This document shows positions 21,488 through 30,870 of a stretch of 33,825 nucleotides of DNA, piece after piece. Source of the stretch: JACRAO01 sp964490895. Its GTDB lineage: Bacteria > Bdellovibrionota > UBA1018. The position numbers and the translations under genes were made by a program. The first letter of the stretch is position 1, and every line of letters begins with the position of its first letter. The notes below the pieces were generated by a model. The model was not told where the DNA came from and made no database searches. It was given only the letters and a program-made list of their open reading frames with translations. Location: positions 1 to 33,825 of the forward strand of contig CAZBEI010000014.1 in the NCBI GenBank assembly GCA_964490895.1, written 5' to 3'.

Positions 21488-22915
21488 ATGCTATCTCAGG
21501 ATTCTCTCCGTATGAGGACAACATTAAATATTGATTCTTCTGAGTGGCCTGAGGTATGGCAAGCGACTTATCGCATTTTAGAGCAGTCGATTGTATCCAC
21601 ACAGTTGCGTGCTTGGGTTCAACCCCTTCAATTGGAAAAGACAGAACAGACTGAAAAAGGGCTCAAAATCTTTTTCTTGGCCCCCAATGATTTCAGCGTG
21701 CAGTGGATCAAAGACCACTACATCAAGGCCATGGAACTAGCCTTTACTCAGGTCGTGGGTTTACCCTGCACTATTTATTTTACTATCCAAGAGGGGGGGG
21801 GGCAGAAAATAAATCAAAACTCCACTATGCAAACGGACATGTACACACAAACACCCCAAATCGTTTCGGCGCCGCAACATTCCATCCAACACCCTAGTGA
21901 TAACGGCCTTGATCCAAGGTATGTTTTTGAAAGTTTTATTGTTGGGGCAAGCAATCAATTTGCACAAGCCTCTGCCGTAGCTGTGTCTGAGCAGCCTGCA
22001 AAACAATATAATCCTCTTTTTCTCTATAGTTCTCCTGGGTTAGGAAAAACACACATCCTCCATGCCATTGGAAATCAGGTTATTAAAAACAACCCACATC
22101 ATCGGGTGGCTTACTTGTCTGCCGAAAAATTTGTAAATGAAATGATCGATTGCCTCCAACACAATAAGATGAGCAACTTTAGGGCAAAATACCGAGACAG
22201 CTATGATGTCATTTTAGTGGACGACATCCAGTTTATTGCAGGAAAAGTAAAATCAGAGGAGGAGTTTTTCCACACTTTTAATGCACTTCATAGCACAAAA
22301 AGACAAATTGTTTTAACAAGCGATCGGCCCCCAAAAGATATTGAGGGACTCGAAGAAAGAGTGAGAACACGTTTTGAGTGGGGACTTATTGCAGACATCC
22401 AACCCCCAGAAATCGAAACTAGAATTGCCATTCTAAAATCAAAAGCAGAAAGAGAGGATATTTACTTACCTGATGATGTCTCCGTCTTTATTGCAACTTA
22501 TGTAAAAACAAATGTGAGGGAACTCGAAGGCCTGCTCATTCGACTCCAAGCACAGGCCTCTTTGAGCGGTGCGGAGATTTCTTTAGAAATGGCAAAAGGA
22601 GAACTAAAAAACTCGATTCCAGAAGAGGGCTCACATTTTACGGTCGAAGCCATCCAAAATGCCGTAGCTAAACATTTTCAGATCAAAGTGCAAGAACTCA
22701 AGTCCAATGCAAGAAATAAATCAGTTTCTCTTCCACGACAGGTGGCCATGTATTTGATTCGCAAATACACCGGGCTTGGGTTTCGTGAAATAGGCCTGTA
22801 CTTTGGAGGAAAAGATCACTCCACCATCTTGCATGCCTGTAATAAAATTGAAAAGGGTCAGGACTCCACTCCAGAAATTCATAACGCAGTCGAGTCGGTG
22901 CAAAACTTATTATAA
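21488..22915 (+). CDS. dnaA: Chromosomal replication initiator DnaA
   Basis: 475 aa. Domain I (EVWQATYRILEQSIVSTQLR), variable linker, AAA+ domain with Walker A SSPGLGKTHILHAIG and Walker B VDDIQFI, sensor TSDRPP, and domain IV with FREIGLYFGGKDHSTILHAC, which reads the DnaA boxes. An in-frame ATG at 21512 with AGGA upstream is an alternative start, giving 467 aa; neither changes domain I. The linker contains an uninterrupted run of ten G (21793-21802, encoding EGGGQ), a slippage-prone tract in an essential gene. The cognate boxes follow immediately downstream. Confidence 0.96.
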   Translation: MLSQDSLRMRTTLNIDSSEWPEVWQATYRILEQSIVSTQLRAWVQPLQLEKTEQTEKGLKIFFLAPNDFSVQWIKDHYIKAMELAFTQVVGLPCTIYFTIQEGGGQKINQNSTMQTDMYTQTPQIVSAPQHSIQHPSDNGLDPRYVFESFIVGASNQFAQASAVAVSEQPAKQYNPLFLYSSPGLGKTHILHAIGNQVIKNNPHHRVAYLSAEKFVNEMIDCLQHNKMSNFRAKYRDSYDVILVDDIQFIAGKVKSEEEFFHTFNALHSTKRQIVLTSDRPPKDIEGLEERVRTRFEWGLIADIQPPEIETRIAILKSKAEREDIYLPDDVSVFIATYVKTNVRELEGLLIRLQAQASLSGAEISLEMAKGELKNSIPEEGSHFTVEAIQNAVAKHFQIKVQELKSNARNKSVSLPRQVAMYLIRKYTGLGFREIGLYFGGKDHSTILHACNKIEKGQDSTPEIHNAVESVQNLL

Positions 22916-23539
22916 ACACCTGTAGTTGTAGTCTGATTGACAACCACTGTTAACCATTAAAATTATTACATGATTAAAAGTGTTTTATCAGATACCACTT
23001 TTTTTGTGGATAACCCTGTGGATAAGTCTGTGGACAAATTGTTAAGGAAAAAGTTATCCACAAGTTATCCACAGGGTTATCCACAAGTTATCCACATATT
23101 ACACAGATACTATATTTTATAATTTCAATATGTTAACAAGTTATCCACATTTATTACACTAAAACAGCACATTGTTAAAATAGCTAATACTAGTCGCGGT
23201 CCGGTCAAGATTTGTGGATAACTCTAAAAAAAGGCATAAAAAACACTGTTTTTTTAGATGACACTGGAGCATAAAACTCTGCAAAAAAAGTTATCCACAA
23301 ATTACTTGTGGATAACTTGTGGATAACTCATTTTTATACGGTGGGTTATAAAGTTATCCACAATTATAGAAAAGTTATCCACAAGTTATCCCCAGACTTA
23401 TCCACCAGGATTATTTAATATTATCATATAGATAACTGAGTTATCCACCAATTCACACCCCCTACTACTACTACTCATATATTTATATATCTTCTTTTCT
23501 TTTTTGGTACAGAGGTTTAAAAGAGATTGGGGTTAAAAA
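22916..23539. other. Chromosomal replication origin oriC
   Basis: The 624-bp dnaA-dnaN spacer is AT-rich and contains 13 perfect DnaA boxes (TTATCCACA or its complement). Plus-strand boxes begin at 23054, 23065, 23077, 23088, 23141, 23291, 23354 and 23375; minus-strand boxes begin at 23005, 23017, 23213, 23307 and 23318. Four one-mismatch boxes lie at 23029, 23386, 23398 and 23441. Boxes 23054-23096 form a head-to-tail array spaced 11-12 bp. Box-free stretches 23097-23140 and 23407-23440 are especially AT-rich. All other genes nearby read away from it. No transcription unit or RNA gene was seen inside. Confidence 0.93.
23441..23500 (+). promoter_or_regulatory. Basal unwinding element: DnaA box, GC patch and DnaA-trios
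   Basis: A terminal DnaA box TTATCCACC (23441-23449) is followed by the C-rich patch CACCCCC, then four CTA triplets (23462-23473) and CTC, ATA, TAT, TTA-like triplets running into AT-rich DNA. The complementary strand reads TAG repeats, i.e. the 3'-GAT-5' DnaA-trio motif on which DnaA oligomerises to melt DNA, as described for Bacillus subtilis. It lies 40-100 bp before dnaN. Confidence 0.65.
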
Positions 23540-24649
23540 ATGAAATTTACAATTGATCGAGATCCCCTATTGGGGGCCTTATTAAAAACACAGAACGTTG
23601 TAGAAAAAAAGAACACCGTTGCTATCTTGGCAAATGTTTTATGTTCTGTTTCTCAACAAGAGCTTTCTATTTTTGCAACAGACTTAGAGGTTGGAGTAAA
23701 AATTAGACTTCCTATTGAAAATTCGGAGGAAGGAAAACTGACCCTCTCTGCAAAGCATATTTTAGATATTGTCAAAGAACTCCCCCCTCAAAAGAAAATA
23801 GAAATTACAAGAAAAGAAAATCATTGGATTGAACTCGTCTCTGGAAAATCTAAATTTAATATTGTCAGTCTACCCGCTGACGAATTTCCCGCACTTCCTG
23901 ATTTTGAAAGCAAGAAGTTTTTGGAAGCAAGAACTGACGCTTTAAAACAAATGATTGATTGCACTCACTTTGCGGTTTCTACAGATGCAACACGGTATAA
24001 TTTAACAGGGGTTTATTTTGAGCCTTTAGAAAGCAATCTCATGAGGATGACGGCCATTGATGGGCATCGTCTTTCTTTTGTAGATCATGAAGTATTTTTA
24101 AAAACTCCGGATTTAAAAAGAGGAATGATCATTCCTAAAAAGGGATTAGGAGAGTTGAGAAAACTCTTAGAGGAGTCTTCCTCGTCGGTTTCAGTGGCTT
24201 TCGAGAAAGGCTATTTTTTTGCAAGAAACCAAAATGTTTATCTTTTTGTGCGTCTAATAGAGGGAGAGTATCCTGAATATCGTCAAATTATTCCAAAGGC
24301 TACACAAAGAGTTATTAAAATAAAACATCAAGACTTTTATTCGGCTCTAAAAAGAGTGAGTTTGCTTGCACACGAAAAAAGCAAGGCTGTAAAATTTATT
24401 TTTCAAGAAAATCTCCTGACGATTACTTCGAGTAATCCAGACATGGGAGAGGCTAAAGAAGAACTCGATATTGAGTATTCTGCAGAAGATACCGAAGTCG
24501 GTTTTAATTCGAAATACCTATTGGATTATTTAGCTGTAGTGAATTCGGAATATATAGAATTCTCCTTTAAAGACCGGCAAAGCCCGGGGATTTTAAGGGG
24601 GGTTGGGCAGCAAAACCACACTTATGTCATCATGCCAATGAGAATTTAA
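23540..24649 (+). CDS. dnaN: DNA polymerase III beta sliding clamp
   Basis: 369 aa, standard length. It forms the ring that tethers the replicative polymerase. Recognisable segments: start MKFTIDRDPLLGALLKTQNV, AILANVL, FNIVSLPADEFPALP, YNLTGVYFE, ATDGHRLS-like AIDGHRLSFV, LIEGEYPEYRQIIP, and the terminal HTYVIMPMRI that helps form the partner pocket. ATG follows GGGG-rich purines at 23530-23533. It lies directly after the DnaA-trio element and before recF. Confidence 0.96.
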   Translation: MKFTIDRDPLLGALLKTQNVVEKKNTVAILANVLCSVSQQELSIFATDLEVGVKIRLPIENSEEGKLTLSAKHILDIVKELPPQKKIEITRKENHWIELVSGKSKFNIVSLPADEFPALPDFESKKFLEARTDALKQMIDCTHFAVSTDATRYNLTGVYFEPLESNLMRMTAIDGHRLSFVDHEVFLKTPDLKRGMIIPKKGLGELRKLLEESSSSVSVAFEKGYFFARNQNVYLFVRLIEGEYPEYRQIIPKATQRVIKIKHQDFYSALKRVSLLAHEKSKAVKFIFQENLLTITSSNPDMGEAKEELDIEYSAEDTEVGFNSKYLLDYLAVVNSEYIEFSFKDRQSPGILRGVGQQNHTYVIMPMRI

Positions 24650-24699
24650 TTTTCTATTTATTTTAAAATAGAGAACTAAACTGTGTTACTCGTCTTAAA

Positions 24700-25941
24700 A
24701 TGAGGGTTTCTCAACTTAAAGTTAAGAATATAAGAAATATAAGCAACTGCGAGCTTGATTTGGACCCCAAAATAAATCTATTTATTGGGAAAAATGGTCA
24801 GGGTAAGACCAGTTTTTTGGAGTGTCTATCTCTTCTTTCAACTTTACGGTCTTTTAGAAAATCAAAAATAGAAGAATTGATTCAAAAAGGAAAAACAGAG
24901 TCTTATACTCTGTGTAAAATAAAAGATGGGGAGAAAGGGGATTCCTCTTGGGAGACAGAGCTTAAGGTCAGTTTTTTTATAAGCGAGAACGAAAAGGTTT
25001 CTAAGGCAGCATCTATTAATCAAAAGCCCTTTAAAAGCTCTACACGCTATTTAAAACAACGATTTGGATCTTATGAGTTAGGATTCCACTGCATCGTTTT
25101 TAATCCTAGAGACCACTATTTAGTAGATGACGAGCCTGCCCAAAGAAGGAGTTATTTAGATCAGGTTTTATCGGCAGAAGACGAAACCTATTTGGACTTA
25201 GTGAGGAAGTATGGCCGGATCCTTCAACAAAAAAATGCAGCCCTGAAGTCCATCGAAAATCCATCGCGCGCACTGATTTTGGGTTTTACAGAGGCCCTTT
25301 GTAGCCAGGGGTGTAAAATTACTTTAGAACGATTTGGATGGGTGCAAAGGCTCCAAAAAGAACTTTCAAAAATAATGTATAAAATAGCTCCAGATTCGCC
25401 TCTGCTAGGGGTAAAATACATCAGTAATTTGAAATGGGAATGCTATAATTTCCAAAATAATTTCAATAACTTAAAAGCAGATCATTTCTCTGGACAAGAG
25501 CCCCCACCTTCATTAGAACTATTAGAAAAAGCTTATTGGAAACAGTACTCTTTATTAGAAAGGAATGAGTATCGATTAAAAACCTCCCTTGTAGGGCCCC
25601 ATCGAGATGATTGGAGCCTCTTTTTAGGAGAGAACGTTCTAAAAGGGTATGGTTCGCAAGGCGAAGTGAGATCGGCGCTGCTTGCTCTTAAATTATCAGA
25701 GCTTGGTTTGTTTAGAGAAAAAACAAACCATCGACCAGTTTTTTTATTGGATGATTTTTCGTCTGAGTTGGACAGGCAACGACGCGAGTTTTTATTAAGT
25801 TATCTTTTGGATACAGATCTTCAGGTTTTTATTACATCGACGGAAGATTTATTTAAAAAGGGAAAAAAGTTTTTTATTTCAGAAGGAACATATTTAAAAG
25901 GAACGTATGACGATCGAACAAACCAGCCTGAATGCGAATGA
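24700..25941 (+). CDS. recF: DNA replication and repair protein RecF
   Basis: 413 aa ABC-type ATPase that helps load RecA at single-strand gaps. Walker A GKNGQGKTSFLE (about 30-41), the region FNPRDHYLVDDEPAQRRSYLD, ABC signature YGSQGEVRSALLALKLSE and Walker B FLLDDFSSELDRQRRE are all present. It is longer than the usual 360-375 aa, mainly through inserts in the middle (around WECYNFQNNFNNLKADHFSG). No clear ribosome site precedes ATG 24700; an AT-rich hairpin (24653-24672) lies in the dnaN-recF gap. The 3' end overlaps gyrB by 35 bp. Confidence 0.94.
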   Translation: MRVSQLKVKNIRNISNCELDLDPKINLFIGKNGQGKTSFLECLSLLSTLRSFRKSKIEELIQKGKTESYTLCKIKDGEKGDSSWETELKVSFFISENEKVSKAASINQKPFKSSTRYLKQRFGSYELGFHCIVFNPRDHYLVDDEPAQRRSYLDQVLSAEDETYLDLVRKYGRILQQKNAALKSIENPSRALILGFTEALCSQGCKITLERFGWVQRLQKELSKIMYKIAPDSPLLGVKYISNLKWECYNFQNNFNNLKADHFSGQEPPPSLELLEKAYWKQYSLLERNEYRLKTSLVGPHRDDWSLFLGENVLKGYGSQGEVRSALLALKLSELGLFREKTNHRPVFLLDDFSSELDRQRREFLLSYLLDTDLQVFITSTEDLFKKGKKFFISEGTYLKGTYDDRTNQPECE

Positions 25942-28333
25942 TTATTCTGCAGATAAAATAAAAATTTTAGAAGGCCTTGAAGCGGTTCGAAAACGTCCCG
26001 GTATGTATATCGGAGATACTGGGGTGAGAGGACTTCACCACTGTGTTTATGAAATCGTTGACAACTCTATCGATGAGGCTTTGGCAGGATTTGCAAAAAA
26101 TGTCTCTGTCTTAGTCCACGCAGATAACAGTGTGACAGTAGAGGACGATGGAAGAGGAATTCCAGTGGGCATGCATAGTTCTGGCGTTTCTGCTGTCGAA
26201 GTTGTCATGACCAAACTCCATGCGGGAGGAAAATTTAATGATGCTGACAGTGCCTACAAAGTTTCTGGAGGTTTGCACGGAGTGGGCGCTGCCGTCGTAA
26301 ATGCCTTGTCTGAGGTCCTTCATGTTGAAGTCAGACAAAATGGAAAAGTCTATAAACAAACATTCAAAAGAGGCATTCCTGTTGCACCACTAAAAGAAGT
26401 TGGAGTCACAGACAAAAGAGGAACGGTGACGACCTTTAAGCCGGACCCAGAAATTTTTGAGATTCTCGAGTTTAGCATTGATGTTTTAGCCGGAAGGTTG
26501 AGAGAACTCGCATTTTTAAATAGTGGAATTACTATTTTCCTTATTGACGAACGGCTTGAGCCACAGAAAAAATCAGAATTTCATTACGCAGGGGGCTTGG
26601 TCCAATTTATTGAGTACATCAATAAATCAAAACAAAAATTACATGACAAAGTGATTTATTTTTTACAAGAAAAAGACCGTTGTACATTTGAGCTTGCTAT
26701 GCAGTGGAATGATTCTTATTCTGAGACGATCTCATCTTATGTCAACAACATCAATACAATCGAAGGGGGAACCCACCTCAGCGGTTTTAGAACAGCCCTC
26801 ACACGCGTCGTGAACAAATATGCCAATGACTCTGGGCTGAATAAAAACCTAAAAGAACCTCTCACGGGCGAAGATATTAGAGAAGGCATCGCCTGTGTGA
26901 TTAGCTTAAAAATTCCAGACCCTCAATTCGAAGGACAAACCAAAACAAAATTGGGCAATAGCGAAGTCGAAGGGTTTGTGAACACAGCCCTTTATGAAAA
27001 ACTGACAGATTATTTTGAACAGAATCCAAGTATTGCAAAAAGAGTCGTTCAAAAAGGAATTGATTCTGCCCAGGCTAGAATTGCTGCACGAAAAGCCAGA
27101 GACCTAACCCGACGAAAAACAGCGCTTGATTGGAGTGGTTTGCCCGGAAAAATGGCAGATTGCCAAGAAAAAGATCCGGCACTTTGTGAGATTTTTTTAG
27201 TCGAAGGAGACAGCGCGGGTGGTTCTGCTAAACAGGGGCGAGACCGAAAAAACCAGGCTATCCTCCCCCTCAAGGGAAAAATTTTGAATGTCGAAAAAGC
27301 ACGGTTTGATAAAATGCTTTCTTCCGAAGAAATTCGTGTTCTCATTACGGCCCTTGGGGCCGGAATTGGAAAAGAAGACTTTGATATTTCAAAACTCAGA
27401 TATCATAAAATTATTATCACCTGTGATGCGGACGTGGACGGGTCTCACATTCGGACGTTGCTTTTAACCTTTTTTTACCGGCAAATGCCGGAGATCGTAG
27501 ATAGAGGCTATCTCTACATTGCTCAACCCCCACTCTTTAAAGTTAAAAAAGCATCAAAAGAAAAATATTTAAAAAATGAACAGGAGCTCGCCGAGTTTCT
27601 GTTGCTCAGCGGGACAGATGGAATTCAAATCAAAGGTCCCAAAGGGATTCTCCCCATGAGCCAAGTGGCGCTTTCTTTGAAAGCAGCGACGCGGTTTTCG
27701 AAAGCAGTCGAAAGGATGGCAAAAAAAATCAATCCTGGGGTTCTAAAATTACTGGTGCAGTTTCGGGTCCATTCCTCAGTATTAGAGACAAAGGAAAAAC
27801 TAGAAGCAGTTTTAAATAAAATTTCTGAAGAGGCCACAAAAGCAGAGCTCTCTTTTCATTTTTCTTTGACCCAAGACTCGGAACACAGTGCGTGGAGCGC
27901 AGATCTAGAGACCCTAGTGCACGGGGCAAAGAAAGTTTATCGCATCAATATGATGGTTTTAGATTCGTCAGAATACGAAGACCTCGGGAAACAGTTTCAG
28001 ATCATGCAAACTTTGGGGGATGGGCCGTTCGAAGTTTCTACGGCAGGAAAAACTGATTTTATTGTAAAAAACACGGAAGAATTAAACGAAAAAATTTTAG
28101 AAAAAGCAAAAACAGGCCTAACTCTGCAACGCTACAAAGGCCTTGGAGAAATGAATGCAGAACAACTGTGGGAAACCACTCTGGATCCCACAAAGAGAAT
28201 TTTGCTCAAAGTTTCGGTCGAAGATGCAGTAGGTGCCGACTCTATTTTTTCAGTTTTAATGGGAGATCAGGTGGAGCCGCGAAGGCAATTTATAGAAGAA
28301 AATGCTTTGCGTGTAAGAAATCTGGATATTTAA
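25907..28333 (+). CDS. gyrB: DNA gyrase subunit B
   Basis: 808 aa ATPase subunit of gyrase. GHKL ATP site: VDNSIDEALAG, VEDDGRGIPVG, GGLHGVGAAVVNALS. TOPRIM: EGDSAGGSAKQGRDRKNQA, and CDADVDGSHIRTLLL. The length includes the ~170-residue insert typical of Proteobacteria (E. coli 804 aa). The two quinolone-relevant positions, Asp in EGDSAGG and Lys in PLKGKILN, are wild type. AAGGA precedes ATG 25907 inside recF, giving coupled translation. gyrA follows after 41 bp. Confidence 0.97.
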   Translation: MTIEQTSLNANDYSADKIKILEGLEAVRKRPGMYIGDTGVRGLHHCVYEIVDNSIDEALAGFAKNVSVLVHADNSVTVEDDGRGIPVGMHSSGVSAVEVVMTKLHAGGKFNDADSAYKVSGGLHGVGAAVVNALSEVLHVEVRQNGKVYKQTFKRGIPVAPLKEVGVTDKRGTVTTFKPDPEIFEILEFSIDVLAGRLRELAFLNSGITIFLIDERLEPQKKSEFHYAGGLVQFIEYINKSKQKLHDKVIYFLQEKDRCTFELAMQWNDSYSETISSYVNNINTIEGGTHLSGFRTALTRVVNKYANDSGLNKNLKEPLTGEDIREGIACVISLKIPDPQFEGQTKTKLGNSEVEGFVNTALYEKLTDYFEQNPSIAKRVVQKGIDSAQARIAARKARDLTRRKTALDWSGLPGKMADCQEKDPALCEIFLVEGDSAGGSAKQGRDRKNQAILPLKGKILNVEKARFDKMLSSEEIRVLITALGAGIGKEDFDISKLRYHKIIITCDADVDGSHIRTLLLTFFYRQMPEIVDRGYLYIAQPPLFKVKKASKEKYLKNEQELAEFLLLSGTDGIQIKGPKGILPMSQVALSLKAATRFSKAVERMAKKINPGVLKLLVQFRVHSSVLETKEKLEAVLNKISEEATKAELSFHFSLTQDSEHSAWSADLETLVHGAKKVYRINMMVLDSSEYEDLGKQFQIMQTLGDGPFEVSTAGKTDFIVKNTEELNEKILEKAKTGLTLQRYKGLGEMNAEQLWETTLDPTKRILLKVSVEDAVGADSIFSVLMGDQVEPRRQFIEENALRVRNLDI

Positions 28334-28374
28334 AGATAGATTAAAGATATCTAAAGACATCGTAAAGAGGATTT

Positions 28375-30870
28375 ATGACAGAAATGGTCCAACCGACACA
28401 GCCCCCCAGTCCAACAGATAAAAACATTGTTGTGGTCAACATTGAAGACGAGATGAGAGGAGCTTATCTTGATTATGCTATGAGTGTGATCGTTGGACGC
28501 GCACTTCCTGATGTGCGAGATGGATTAAAGCCCGTTCATCGCCGTGTGCTTTTTGCCATGTATGATTTGGGGAACACACACAACAAAGCCTATAAAAAAT
28601 CTGCCAGAATTGTCGGAGATGTCATTGGTAAATACCACCCCCACGGGGACATTGCGGTCTACGATACCATTGTGCGAATGGCCCAAGATTTTTCTTTGAG
28701 GTACCCCCTTATAGATGGGCAGGGAAATTTTGGTTCTGTGGATGGAGATGCTCCCGCAGCCATGCGGTACACAGAAATCCGAATGGCCAAGGTTACAGAG
28801 GACGTTCTCTCAGACTTAGACAAAGAGACCGTGGATTTTAGCCCCAATTATGATGAGAGCTTAAAAGAACCCAACGTTCTTCCCACCCGTATTCCGAACT
28901 TATTGGTGAATGGTTCTTCGGGGATTGCAGTGGGCATGGCCACCAACATCCCTCCTCATAATTTGAACGAAGTGGTAGACGCCACAATGGCCCTTATTGA
29001 TAATCCAAGCCTGGGAGTTTCAGATCTCTTAGAACACATTAAAGGGCCTGATTTTCCAACAGCGGCATATATTTTTGGAGGTCCAGAAATTAAAGAAGCT
29101 TATCTTTCGGGGAGGGGCTCTATCTCGGTTCGAGCAAAAGCAGAAATTGAGATCTGGAAAGGAGATCGGGAAAGAATTATCATTACAGAGCTGCCCTACC
29201 AGGTTAACAAAGCCAGGCTGATCGAAAAAATTGCAGACTTAGTTCGAGATAAAAAAATTGAAGGGATTTCGGACTTAAGAGACGAATCTGATAGAACTGG
29301 AATGAGGGTCGTCGTTGAAATTAAAAGAGGAGAAAACTCGAATGTTCTTCTCAATCAGCTCTATAAAATGACCCAGCTTCAAGAAAATTTTGGGATCAAT
29401 ATGCTCGCTATTCACCATGGACAACCCAAAGTTTTTAATCTGAAAGAAATGATCTGGGCGTTTGTGGAGCACAGAAAAGATGTCGTGACCCGAAGGACGT
29501 CTTTCGAACTCAAAAAGGCCCTGGCCAGAGCACATATTTTAGAGGGTTTAAAAAAGGCCGTCGAAAATATTGACTCTGTGATTACGCTCATTAAAGCAGC
29601 AAAAAACCCAGAAGAGGCCAAATCTGGATTGATAGCCAAGTATGAATTTAGCGACATTCAATCGCAAGCTATCTTAGAGATGAGACTCCAAAGACTTACA
29701 GGTTTGGAGAGAGAAAAAATCATCGAAGAGTATAAACAAGTTTTAATTTTCATCGCAGAACTCAAAAAAATATTGGCAAGCGATGGGTTGATTTATTCGA
29801 TCATTAAAACAGAACTCCTCGAAGTTAAGCAAAATTATGGGGATGCCAGAAGAACAGAGATTGTCTACGGGGTCACAACAGACCTCGGGGTAGAGGACCT
29901 TATTGCGGACGAAGATACTCTCGTTTCTATTACTCACACCGGGTATGTCAAAAGAGCAGACCCCGGCCTGTTTCGAAGCCAACACCGAGGAGGCAAAGGG
30001 GTTCGGGCGGTGACTACGGGAGACGAAGACTTTGTCACGGCTATTTATAAAACCAACACGCTCAGTTACCTGCTTTGTTTCACGGATAAGGGAAAACTCC
30101 ATTGGCTCAAAGTCTATAAAATTCCAGAGGCCAGCCGAAGTGCAAAAGGCAAAGCCATTGTGAATTTACTTTCACTTTCTCCAGGCGAAAAAATAAAAGC
30201 TATTTTATCTGTGCGAGAATTCAAAGAAAATGAATTTATTTTAATGGTCACTAAAAATGGAGTCATTAAAAAAACAGCGCTCAGTGAGTTTAAAAACATA
30301 CGAGTAGCCGGAATTTTTGCAATCCAAATAGACGAGGGAGACGAGCTTATTTCGGCTAAAATGACAAACGGAAATAATGAGGTTTTTTTATGCACCAAGG
30401 AAGGCATGTCTATTCGTTTTAGTGAGGAGGATGTGCGAGCGATGGGGCGCACAGCGCGCGGAGTTTGTGGGATGTCTTTAGATAAGGAAGACCGCGTGAT
30501 TGCGGTGGAGGTTTTAGAGGGCACACACTACGAAATTTTGACGATCACCGAACTGGGCTATGGAAAAAGAACACCGGTTTCAGAGTATCGAGTTCAAAGT
30601 CGGGGTGGAGTTGGGGTGATCACACTGAAGACCACAGAGAAAACCGGAGCGGTCACGGGAGCAAGGCAGGTTTTAGCTAAAGATGACCTCATGCTTGTTT
30701 CTAACAAAGGGCAAATGATCCGGATTAAAGTGGGAGAAATTTCCGAGCAGGGGAGAAATACACAAGGAGTTAGGCTCATGAACGTTTCGTCAGGCGAAAA
30801 AGTAGTGGCTTTCGAGTACTTAGCCGAAAGTGCACTAGAGCCTCTCGAAAATGGCCAAACCAAAGAATGA
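28375..30870 (+). CDS. gyrA: DNA gyrase subunit A
   Basis: 831 aa DNA-cleaving subunit. Catalytic Tyr132 in AAMRYTEIRM. The quinolone-determining segment reads KYHPHGDIAVYDTIV: Ile93 replaces the usual Ser (E. coli Ser83), while Asp97 (E. coli Asp87) is kept. The GyrA box in the C-terminal wrapping domain appears as QHRGGKG, a slight variant of QRRGGKG. An N-terminal extension of about ten residues precedes the conserved core. AAAGAGG lies before ATG 28375. The stop overlaps the next gene by ATGA. Confidence 0.97.
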   Translation: MTEMVQPTQPPSPTDKNIVVVNIEDEMRGAYLDYAMSVIVGRALPDVRDGLKPVHRRVLFAMYDLGNTHNKAYKKSARIVGDVIGKYHPHGDIAVYDTIVRMAQDFSLRYPLIDGQGNFGSVDGDAPAAMRYTEIRMAKVTEDVLSDLDKETVDFSPNYDESLKEPNVLPTRIPNLLVNGSSGIAVGMATNIPPHNLNEVVDATMALIDNPSLGVSDLLEHIKGPDFPTAAYIFGGPEIKEAYLSGRGSISVRAKAEIEIWKGDRERIIITELPYQVNKARLIEKIADLVRDKKIEGISDLRDESDRTGMRVVVEIKRGENSNVLLNQLYKMTQLQENFGINMLAIHHGQPKVFNLKEMIWAFVEHRKDVVTRRTSFELKKALARAHILEGLKKAVENIDSVITLIKAAKNPEEAKSGLIAKYEFSDIQSQAILEMRLQRLTGLEREKIIEEYKQVLIFIAELKKILASDGLIYSIIKTELLEVKQNYGDARRTEIVYGVTTDLGVEDLIADEDTLVSITHTGYVKRADPGLFRSQHRGGKGVRAVTTGDEDFVTAIYKTNTLSYLLCFTDKGKLHWLKVYKIPEASRSAKGKAIVNLLSLSPGEKIKAILSVREFKENEFILMVTKNGVIKKTALSEFKNIRVAGIFAIQIDEGDELISAKMTNGNNEVFLCTKEGMSIRFSEEDVRAMGRTARGVCGMSLDKEDRVIAVEVLEGTHYEILTITELGYGKRTPVSEYRVQSRGGVGVITLKTTEKTGAVTGARQVLAKDDLMLVSNKGQMIRIKVGEISEQGRNTQGVRLMNVSSGEKVVAFEYLAESALEPLENGQTKE

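Noticed and set aside
23005..23449. CRISPR-like array of short repeats
   Set aside because: The repeats are 9-bp DnaA boxes on both strands with irregular spacing; this is oriC.
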